From JAXDLK01 sp034666665 (GTDB lineage: Bacteria; Desulfobacterota; Binatia; JACPRU01), in the NCBI GenBank assembly GCA_034666665.1, contig JAXDLK010000001.1:1-6305 (forward strand): 6,305 bases of DNA. The letters run 5' to 3'. Within the stretch, counting starts at the first letter, position 1; every line of letters starts with the position of its first letter. The translations under genes were made by a program, and so were the position numbers. Shown in pieces: positions 1-4,739 of the stretch. A model generated the notes under the pieces. It did not search any database, had not been told where the DNA came from, and was given only the letters and a program-made list of their open reading frames with translations.

Positions 1-257
1 GCCGTCGCCACCGGATACGTCCCGTTCAGCTCCGTCGCCTGCTTCGTCTCGACGCGAATCACGTCGTCGGGCGCGAGCCGATGCTCCACGTCGATGCCGG
101 GATCGCGCCGCGAGGCGAGGAAATCCTGGAGATCGGGTTCCGGCGCGGCGGCTGCCGTGGCGGCCGGCAAGGCCTCCGGCGCGGGCGCGCGGACGGCGCC
201 GCACCCGATCGGCAGGAACGACAATACGACGACGCCGAGAACGGCCCGGTGCTGCAT
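1..257 (-). CDS. Polysaccharide export lipoprotein (Wza/Poly_export type), N-terminal part
   Basis: Partial gene: the start is inside the window and the 3' end is cut at base 1, leaving 85 residues. The N-terminus is a lipoprotein-like signal: a short basic start (MQHR), a hydrophobic core (residues 5-17) and a PIGC box with Cys19 as the presumed lipidated residue. Pro at -3 makes the lipobox imperfect. An Ala/Pro-rich linker follows (about residues 21-40). From about residue 61 the pattern LAPDDVIRVE...NGTYPVAT matches the start of the Poly_export domain ('gDvl.i.V') of Wza/GumB-type outer-membrane channels. By family knowledge these proteins form the outer-membrane exit for capsule or exopolysaccharide. 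The ATG lies 7 nt after the stop of the sugar dehydrogenase gene, with GAGAG just upstream, so the two genes are almost certainly co-transcribed. The family call rests on only about 25 domain residues. Confidence 0.75.
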   Translation of the reverse strand, partial: MQHRAVLGVVVLSFLPIGCGAVRAPAPEALPAATAAAAPEPDLQDFLASRRDPGIDVEHRLAPDDVIRVETKQATELNGTYPVAT

Positions 258-264
258 GCCTCTC

Positions 265-1647
265 TCAGGCCTTGACGATCTTGTCTCGTCCGACCGTGAC
301 CGAGCGGGTGGCGTTCCGTGTGTCGACGACGAGACGGCTCGACTCCACGATCGCAGCGTAGTCGTAATCGGAGTGATCCGTCGCGATCAGAACGCAATCC
401 GCCGCTGCCAAGGTCTCGGGTGTGAGCGGCACCGAGTCGAGCTCGAAGGTGTCGTAGTGACGGAGGCGACGCGCGCGGAGCGAGGGCACGTACGGATCGT
501 TGTAGCTCACCTTCGCGTGCTTCGACTCGAGCAGCTCGAGGAGACGGAGCGAGGGCGACTCGCGGAGATCGTCGATGTCCTTCTTGTAGGCGACGCCGAG
601 CACGAGCACGTTCGCGTCGCGGATCGCGCGGCCGCGATCGCCGAGCGCCTCGATCACCCGCTCGACCACGTAGTACGGCATCGCCGAGTTGATCTCTCCC
701 GCGAGCTCGATGAAGCGCGTCGAGAAGTCGTAGTGCCGCGCCTTCCAGGTGAGATAGAAGGGATCGATCGGGATGCAGTGACCGCCGAGACCCGGGCCGG
801 GATAGAACGGCATGAAGCCGAAGGGCTTGGTGCCGGCCGCGTCGATCACCTCCCACACGTCGATGTCCATGCGGTCGAAGAGCATCTTGAGCTCGTTCAC
901 GAGCGCGATGTTGACGCCGCGGAAGATGTTCTCGAGGAGCTTCGCGGATTCCGCGATGCGCGCGTGTGACACCATGATCACGTCCTGGAGGAACGCGCGG
1001 TAGAGCGCGGTCGCGGCTTCGCCGCAGGCCGGCGTCACGCCGCCGACGAGCTTCGGGATCGTGCGCGTCGAGAAGCTCGGGTTCCCGGGATCTTCTCGCT
1101 CCGGTGAGAACGCGAGCAGGAAGTCGCGGCCTGCTCGGAGTCCACCGCGCTCGAGGACCGGCTGGACGACCTCGTCGGTCGTACCCGGATACGTCGTGCT
1201 CTCGAGGACGACGAGCTGACCGGGACGGAGCGTGGCGGCGATCGCCTCCGCGGTGCTGCGCACGTAGGAGAGATCCGGCTCCCGTCCCTCGGTGAGCGGC
1301 GTCGGCACGCAGACGAGAATCGCATCGCAGTGCCGGAGCTCCGAGAAGTCCGCGCTCGCCACCAGACCCGGCGATGCGCCGGCGGCGAGCCGTTCCACGC
1401 CGGCCGTCGAGGAGATCACGCGGCGCACGCGATCGGCGCCGATGTGACGGATGTAGCTCTCGCCCCGCGAGAGCTTCTCCACCTTCACCGGATCGACGTC
1501 GAAGCCGGCGACCCGCAGCCCGGCTTCGACCATGGTGCAGGCGAGAGGCAGGCCCACGTAGCCGAGCCCGATCACGCCGACCGTCGCGTCGCGCGACTCG
1601 AATCGGGCCTTCAGCCCGGCGACGGGAGACTCTCTCGTGACGTTCAT
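265..1647 (-). CDS. Nucleotide-sugar dehydrogenase, WbpA-type (UDP-GlcNAc/UDP-ManNAc 6-dehydrogenase family)
   Basis: A complete protein of 460 residues, normal for the UDP-glucose/GDP-mannose dehydrogenase family. The N-terminal NAD-binding Rossmann motif GVIGLGYVGLPLA is at residues 24-36. It is followed by VCVPTPL (112-118), ESTTYPGTTDE (149-159) and FSPEREDPG (180-188). The central catalytic segment holds Lys236 (AESAK), NELK (251-254) and the nucleophile Cys291 in PGPGLGGHCIPIDP (283-296). The C-terminal domain has the LGVAYKKDIDDLRESP motif (350-365). The family oxidises the C6 alcohol of a UDP-sugar to a uronic acid in two NAD-dependent steps. The GLGGHCIPIDPFYLTWKA wording resembles WbpA/TviB enzymes acting on N-acetylated hexosamines more than plain UDP-glucose dehydrogenases, but the substrate is an inference. 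The start at 1647 is chosen because homology begins there and GAGAGA lies 6 nt upstream; the frame stays open to 2148, but that extension runs antisense to zapG. It forms an operon with the export lipoprotein (7-nt gap). Confidence 0.95.
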   Translation of the reverse strand: MNVTRESPVAGLKARFESRDATVGVIGLGYVGLPLACTMVEAGLRVAGFDVDPVKVEKLSRGESYIRHIGADRVRRVISSTAGVERLAAGASPGLVASADFSELRHCDAILVCVPTPLTEGREPDLSYVRSTAEAIAATLRPGQLVVLESTTYPGTTDEVVQPVLERGGLRAGRDFLLAFSPEREDPGNPSFSTRTIPKLVGGVTPACGEAATALYRAFLQDVIMVSHARIAESAKLLENIFRGVNIALVNELKMLFDRMDIDVWEVIDAAGTKPFGFMPFYPGPGLGGHCIPIDPFYLTWKARHYDFSTRFIELAGEINSAMPYYVVERVIEALGDRGRAIRDANVLVLGVAYKKDIDDLRESPSLRLLELLESKHAKVSYNDPYVPSLRARRLRHYDTFELDSVPLTPETLAAADCVLIATDHSDYDYAAIVESSRLVVDTRNATRSVTVGRDKIVKA

Positions 1648-1830
1648 GTGGTTCTCTCGCGCGGTGGATTCGATGACGGATTCGCTCGAAGGAGCGCGCC
1701 GAGCGGGCGGCGCCGAGCTTCGAGCGCGAATGTCGAAGCCCCTAGGCTTAAGGCAATCTCCGGCGACTGGCAAGCTCGCTGCGTATTGATCGCGCCGCCG
1801 GGCTGGAGTAGCAGGCCGGAAGACGTTCCC
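1648..1830. promoter_or_regulatory. Divergent intergenic region between sugar dehydrogenase and zapG
   Basis: The 183 bp between two divergent starts must hold the promoters of both genes. No strong sigma70 pair is evident on either strand. Two things can be seen. A short perfect inverted repeat, AAGCC-CCTA-GGCTT, lies at 1736-1749. On the plus strand TGGCAAGCTCGCTGCG (1768-1783) has the GG-N10-GC layout of a sigma54 promoter. No coding content is recognisable here. Confidence 0.35.
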
Positions 1831-2202
1831 ATGATGGAGGTCCTCGGCAACGGCTCTTTTTGGCTCGCCCTGATCGGCGGCCTGCTGATCGGTGGCGTCG
1901 TCGGTCACTGGCTCGGCTGGCGGCTGAGCCCCCGCGCGCGGACGCTGGCCGAGCTTCAGGCCTTGCAGCAGCGGCACGAAGAGTACCGGCGCGAGGTGTC
2001 GACGCACTTCTCGCGGACGGGCGAGCTCTTCGCGCAGATGGCCGAGAGCTACCGGACGACGTACCAGCATCTTGCCGAAGGCGCGGACCGCCTCGCCGAC
2101 GGCGGGCGAACGCTCGGCCCGCTGTCGCAAAATCCGCTGCTCACGCACGCGCCGCTCCCGCAGGTGCCGCCGCCGGCTCGTACCGAGCCGGACGAAGGCT
2201 GA
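1831..2202 (+). CDS. zapG: ZapG/YhcB family (DUF1043) membrane-anchored cell-envelope/division protein
   Basis: The protein has 123 residues, close to the usual 120-135 of this family. An N-terminal transmembrane segment (residues 10-30, SFWLALIGGLLIGGVVGHWLGW) is glycine-rich, as in E. coli YhcB. A short cytoplasmic coiled-coil stretch follows (about 38-58). The diagnostic block is EEYRREVSTHFSRTGELFAQ then MAESYRTTYQHLAEGADRL (50-88), which aligns with the 'eYr.elv.HFarsaeLl..m..dYr.lYqHma' signature of DUF1043. The tail is Pro-rich and apparently disordered. In E. coli this inner-membrane protein is linked to cell division and to coordinating peptidoglycan and envelope growth. The ATG at 1831 has GGAAGA 7 nt upstream; a second ATG follows immediately. 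The same frame is open further upstream, but that part is antisense to the dehydrogenase. The gene appears monocistronic and is convergent with the small gene downstream. The family is mostly gammaproteobacterial, which hints at the taxon. Confidence 0.88.
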   Translation: MMEVLGNGSFWLALIGGLLIGGVVGHWLGWRLSPRARTLAELQALQQRHEEYRREVSTHFSRTGELFAQMAESYRTTYQHLAEGADRLADGGRTLGPLSQNPLLTHAPLPQVPPPARTEPDEG

Positions 2203-2244
2203 GCGCGGCCGCCGGGCCGAGCTGCGCGGTCTAGAAGCCGATCT

Positions 2245-2538
2245 TCAGAATCCGGTCTTGGCGAGCGGGGACGCGATCTTCCTGAGCGCGTCCTCGAGAC
2301 GCCCCTCGATCTCGGCGCGAGCGCCGGAGGATGTGGACCCGACGAGGTTCGCGAGCTCGTCGTGCGAAACCTGGATCGTCACCCGTTCGCCGTCCTCGAG
2401 GACGAGCGCGTGCATCGGACCTTTCGACGACCAGCCGCAGGAATGCCATTCCTCCTCGGTGAGCCCCAGGCGCGTGGCGATCTCGCGGGCCTGCGCCTCG
2501 ACGCGACGCCTGCCTTCCTCGATGGTTCGATCGTTCAT
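2245..2538 (-). CDS. Small hypothetical protein (97 aa)
   Basis: I do not recognise a family. The start at 2538 (MNDRTIEE) is well supported because GGAGGA sits 8 nt upstream; the frame stays open upstream to 2580 without a comparable site. The 97-residue product is soluble: no signal peptide or membrane segment. Residues 5-31 look helical and charged (IEEGRRRVEAQAREIATRLG, then LTEEEW). A WHSCGW motif with the only cysteine (Cys34) follows. Residues 43-58 look like two beta strands (HALVLEDGERVTIQVS), and residues 59-92 are again helical. A helix-strand-strand-helix layout of this size would suit a small regulatory or binding domain, but that is speculation. It converges with zapG (42-bp gap) and lies 170 bp downstream of the selenoprotein gene on the same strand, so weak co-transcription is possible. 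Confidence 0.72.
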   Translation of the reverse strand: MNDRTIEEGRRRVEAQAREIATRLGLTEEEWHSCGWSSKGPMHALVLEDGERVTIQVSHDELANLVGSTSSGARAEIEGRLEDALRKIASPLAKTGF

Positions 2539-2593
2539 GGCCGTCTTCCTCCGGCTCCCGCTGCTACAGGTTGCCGGCACGGGCGAGCCGGGT

Positions 2594-2618
2594 AAAGAGG
2601 CGGCGGCGTTCCGCCCTC
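2594..2618 (-). terminator. Possible weak terminator hairpin after the selenoprotein gene
   Basis: Read on the minus strand, GAGGGCGG and CCGCCTC can pair around a short loop with one bulged G (alternatively GGCGG-AACG-CCGCC), and TTT follows directly. It lies about 90 nt after the selenoprotein stop and before the next gene on that strand, the expected place for a terminator. The U-run is only three bases and GC-rich hairpins arise easily by chance here, so this is a weak call. Confidence 0.25.
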
Positions 2619-2708
2619 GAAGGGCCGAACCGCGCCGGCGGCACGGCCGGGATCGTGATCGGCCTCGCCGAGCCGGCTTCTATCCGTCCCGAGGTCTTCG
2701 CCCGCGCG

Positions 2709-3941
2709 TCACCCGCCGGTCGCACGCTGGTTCGGATGGACCGGGTCCGGCATGCCCTCCATCTCGACCGGGGGATAGTAGTACCGGTCGCCGAGCGCCT
2801 GCAGGGCCTCCCAGTATTCCGGGGTGGCGGCGAACTGGCCAGTGAGCGCGGGGTCGCGAAGCACGATCTCCTGCCGGCGGAAGTTCCAGCTGTCCGGTCG
2901 CAGGCGGACCGCCTCGTCGAGGTGGCGCTTCGCAGCTTCCGCCTTGCCGTGGCGGTGGAGGTACGTGCCGAGGCGGAAATGCGCCGCGGCGAGGGCTTCG
3001 TCGTCGGAGAACCCGCGCGTCCGCCGCAGCAGCTCGGCTTCGGCGACCACGTGCCGGCTCTTCGCACCGTTCTCGATCCAGTCGCGGAGCGCGTCGACGT
3101 AGACCTTGCGCCGGCGCTTGCCGTCTTCCGCCGCATCCGCGGGCATCGAGAACGTCACCGGATCCATGGTGCGGAAGTTGTCGCTCGATCCCGCGGACTC
3201 GGGCGGACGCACCATGCGGCCGTTCTCGTCGATCCACACCGACGACGGCACGTTCACCATCCCGTAGAGCTCGGCGACGACGTGGTCGCGATCGATCAGA
3301 CACGGGTACGTGGGCGTGCCGGCGCGCTCCCACAGCTTCTCCTCCCAGCCCATGATGTCGCGGATCACCGGCGGCAGCGCCGCGAGGTCCGTCGGCCGGA
3401 CGAAATCGCGGACCGCCGCTTCACCGGCGCTGTCGAATGCGACGGCAACGACCACGAAGCCGCGATCGCGGTACTCCTGGTAAAGTGCCTGCCAGACCGG
3501 CAGGTCGTGACGGCAGCCTCACCAAGAGGCCCAACAGAAGAGAAAGACCTTCTTCCCCCGGTAGTCGGACAGCCGGTGCACGTTGCCATCGAGGTCCGGG
3601 AGCGCGAAGTCCGGCGCTTCGGCGGAGGAGAGTCCGCGACCCGGCGCGGCGCCGAACACCCAGACCGAGCTCTCGTCGTCGTGCACCACGGGCTGGCGGA
3701 GGTGGCGGGCGAACCCGGCGAGGTCGAAGCGTCCACCCTTCTCGTCGGTCCATCCTGAGCCCTGCGGGCCGGCGCCCTTCGGCACCGGCACGCAGGTCTC
3801 GCCGCGACAGACGCCTTGCGGCTTCACTTCCCAGCCGGTCGCGCGGCCGAGGTCGGCGAGCGAGAGCCAGAGGTGATCGCCGTCCGGAGCGGCGCTGGCG
3901 AGCTTGGACTCGCGTGAATCGTAGACGATCGTCGCTTCCAT
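2709..3941 (-). CDS. Selenocysteine-containing redoxin/TlpA-like protein with TPR tail (TGA at 3519-3521 read as Sec)
   Basis: With one in-frame TGA read as Sec, the frame gives 410 residues. Start: ATG at 3941 with a perfect AGGAGG 5 nt upstream. Residues 1-105 form an N-terminal domain with a CRGETC pair (Cys45, Cys50). Residues 108-245 are a thioredoxin-fold redoxin domain: APDFALPDLDGNVHRLSDYRG, strand KVFLFCWASW, Sec141-Gly-Cys143, RHDLP, strand VVVAVAFD, and the cis-Pro loop VNVPSSVWID (229-238). About residues 314-350 resemble a TPR helix pair (HFRLGTYLHRHGKAEAAKRHLDEAVRLRPD). There is no signal peptide, so it is probably cytoplasmic. TlpA/ResA proteins have Cys right after WASW; here that codon is TGA and homology continues unbroken in the same frame. 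A SECIS-like hairpin follows. The inferred role is thiol/selenol oxidoreductase; substrate unknown. The alternative is a pseudogene with a nonsense mutation. The gene is divergent from the SnoaL-like gene. Confidence 0.88.
3488..3504 (-). promoter_or_regulatory. Bacterial SECIS element (apical hairpin)
   Basis: On the minus strand a perfect 6-bp stem CCUGCC/GGCAGG closes a 5-nt loop GGUCU. The stem starts 14 nt and the loop 20 nt after the UGA, inside the roughly 16-37 nt window known for bacterial SECIS apical loops. The loop begins with GG, meeting the rule of a conserved G among its first two bases. GGUCU also occurs in the E. coli fdhF SECIS loop bound by SelB. It lacks the bulged U of the fdhF stem. 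The hairpin is within the coding frame (DLPVWQA), as is normal in bacteria. Confidence 0.8.
3519..3521 (-). other. In-frame TGA, predicted selenocysteine codon (Sec141)
   Basis: On the minus strand the codons read TGG GCC TCT TGG TGA GGC TGC CGT, that is W-A-S-W-U-G-C-R. The position after WASW is the resolving or attacking cysteine of thioredoxin-like redoxins. Sec and Cys143 are separated by one residue (UxC) rather than the usual two (CxxC). The frame stays open for 269 further codons with the same protein character. No ribosome binding site supports a restart downstream; the first likely internal start is a GTG at 3455 inside a conserved beta strand. Confidence 0.85.
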
Positions 3942-3970
3942 GGGGTCCTCCTCACGAAGGTCGACTGAGG

Positions 3971-3998
3971 ACTATCTCTCCCCGCAGGCCCGAGACAA
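3971..3998 (-). promoter_or_regulatory. Candidate sigma70 promoter of the selenoprotein gene
   Basis: On the minus strand TTGTCT (3993-3998; 4 of 6 consensus matches) is separated by 16 bp from GATAGT (3971-3976; 4 of 6). Transcription would start near 3964, giving a short leader of about 23 nt that contains the AGGAGG ribosome binding site. The position and AT content relative to the surroundings support it; there is no experimental support. Confidence 0.4.
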
Positions 3999-4070
3999 GC
4001 AGGGACGTTGCCGCGTACAGCGCGTAGGGAGGGCGTTGCTGCGGGGTGGTGCGCAGCCGAAAGACCTGCC

Positions 4071-4115
4071 TTCATTCCGTTGCATGAATCCGCTCGGGCG
4101 AAATAATGCGCCCGA
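4071..4115 (+). promoter_or_regulatory. Candidate promoter and operator of the SnoaL-like gene
   Basis: TTGCAT (4080-4085) and AATAAT (4102-4107; 5 of 6 matches to the -10 consensus) are 16 bp apart in a relatively AT-rich patch. They predict a start near 4114 and a leader of about 23 nt with the GGGGAGG ribosome binding site. Two inverted repeats overlap this promoter. TTCAT-N8-ATGAA (4071-4088) covers the -35 box. TCGGGCG-N8-CGCCCGA (4094-4115) encloses the -10 box and reaches the start site. Such placement would suit a repressor operator, but no regulator is visible in the window. Confidence 0.4.
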
Positions 4116-4136
4116 CTCGTCTCCCGGGGAGGTCAC

Positions 4137-4577
4137 ATGACCGAAGACATCGTCGCGATCGAGCAGCTGCTGAACCGGTACTGCCACACCGTCGACCGCG
4201 GCACCGCGGACGAGGTCGCCGCGCTCTTCCACGAGAACGCATCGCTGGTGCCGGTCTACTCCGGCGGCGACACGTGCCACGGGCGGGAGGCGATTCGCGA
4301 GTGGTACGCGAAGTACAACCGCGATTTCCGCTCGAAGCTCGAGCACCTCCGCCACCTGGTGGCGAGCCCGCTGATCGACGTCACCGGCGGAGAGGCGCGC
4401 GGCGAGCTCTACCTGATCGCGGACGCGATCACGAAAGCGACGGGCAAGCCGTTCCAGGCGGCCGGCTACTACGCGGACCGGTACGTGAAAGAGGGCGGGC
4501 GCTGGTACTTCCAGCGTCGCGAGATCCACGTGAATTACACCGCGGATCTGACCAAGCTCGAACGCCTGCCGAGCTGA
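4137..4577 (+). CDS. SnoaL/NTF2-like family protein
   Basis: A complete 146-residue protein, typical size for a single SnoaL-like (NTF2 superfamily cone-shaped alpha+beta) domain. Visible features: an N-terminal helix IVAIEQLLNRYCHTVDRGTADEVAALF (5-31) carrying the usual Tyr15 and Asp20; the substrate-site style segment ending in G-REAIREWY (49-57); LRHLVASPLIDVTGGEARGELYLIAD (71-96) with His73 where related enzymes such as scytalone dehydratase have a pocket histidine; and a C-terminal strand pair GRWYFQRREIHVNYT (121-135). Members are isomerases, cyclases, dehydratases or simply ligand-binding proteins, so no reaction can be assigned. The start is secure: GGGGAGG lies 4 nt before ATG 4137. 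The gene is divergent from the selenoprotein gene (195 bp between starts) and followed by an intergenic repeat cluster. No signal peptide, so it is cytoplasmic. Confidence 0.88.
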   Translation: MTEDIVAIEQLLNRYCHTVDRGTADEVAALFHENASLVPVYSGGDTCHGREAIREWYAKYNRDFRSKLEHLRHLVASPLIDVTGGEARGELYLIADAITKATGKPFQAAGYYADRYVKEGGRWYFQRREIHVNYTADLTKLERLPS

Positions 4578-4605
4578 CTCCTCACGCCAACCCCACCTTG
4601 CCGCG

Positions 4606-4671
4606 CTCGCAGAAGAGCTCGCGGGCGCAAGATGGTCCCCCTCGCAGAAGGAGCTCGGGGGCCCAAGATGG
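4606..4671. repeat. Two imperfect direct repeats of about 30 nt
   Basis: Copy 1 (4606-4635) and copy 2 (4641-4671) share CTCGCAGAAG, AGCTCG and CAAGATGG with only a few substitutions and one inserted G, at a period of 35 nt. Each contains a GAGCTC palindrome. Similar but more decayed pieces (CTCCGAG at 4677, CTCGGAG at 4712, with AGCTT or AGCTCGG inside) continue at about the same spacing. They lie between the 3' ends of two convergent genes and show no coding signal. Confidence 0.75.
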
Positions 4672-4673
4672 CG

Positions 4674-4721
4674 CCGCTCCGAGCTGGCGAGGAGCTTCCT
4701 GGCGCCGCCAGCTCGGAGCGG
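4674..4721. repeat. 16-bp perfect inverted repeat (large hairpin) between convergent genes
   Basis: Left arm 4674-4689 (CCGCTCCGAGCTGGCG) is the exact reverse complement of right arm 4706-4721, with a 16-nt loop. The stem extends three more pairs (GGC/GCC) if one base is bulged. A 16-bp perfect stem is beyond what GC-rich sequence normally gives by chance. It could act as a bidirectional transcription stop for the two convergent genes. The absence of a T-run on either side and the adjoining direct repeats fit a REP/BIME-like intergenic element better. Confidence 0.75.
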
Positions 4722-4739
4722 GCCTGCACAGCTCGGACC

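Noticed and set aside
94..969. A 291-codon plus-strand frame opposite the sugar dehydrogenase.
   Set aside because: Compositional shadow of a well-conserved enzyme gene.
1330..1830. Upstream extension of the zapG frame.
   Set aside because: It runs antisense through the dehydrogenase gene; the transmembrane anchor that begins ZapG proteins starts just after the ATG at 1831.
1648..2148. N-terminal extension of the sugar dehydrogenase (167 more codons in frame).
   Set aside because: It is antisense to zapG, shows no domain, and family homology begins right after Met at 1647.
2206..2219. CGGCC-GCCG-GGCCG hairpin after zapG as a terminator.
   Set aside because: Only five base pairs of pure GC with no T-run; expected by chance at this base composition.
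2709..3455. A separate 248-residue gene starting at the GTG at 3455, with 3519-3941 as an independent 140-residue gene.
   Set aside because: Both are in the same frame, the break falls within one thioredoxin fold, the internal GTG lies in a conserved strand and has no ribosome binding site. Read-through at the TGA explains the data better.
3519..3521. Plain nonsense mutation (pseudogene) or sequencing error at the TGA.
   Set aside because: Possible, since TGC or TGT to TGA is a single change, but the exact active-site position plus a SECIS-like hairpin at the right distance favours Sec. Kept as the main alternative.
2571..3758. A 395-codon open frame on the plus strand, antisense to the selenoprotein gene.
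   Set aside because: Its product is a low-complexity Arg/Val/Glu/His-rich mirror of the minus-strand gene with no recognisable motif and no ribosome binding site. The minus strand carries a clear redoxin domain. It could mislead automatic annotation.
4606..4736. CRISPR array.
   Set aside because: Only two clear units separated by about 5 nt, no unique spacers of normal length and no cas genes.
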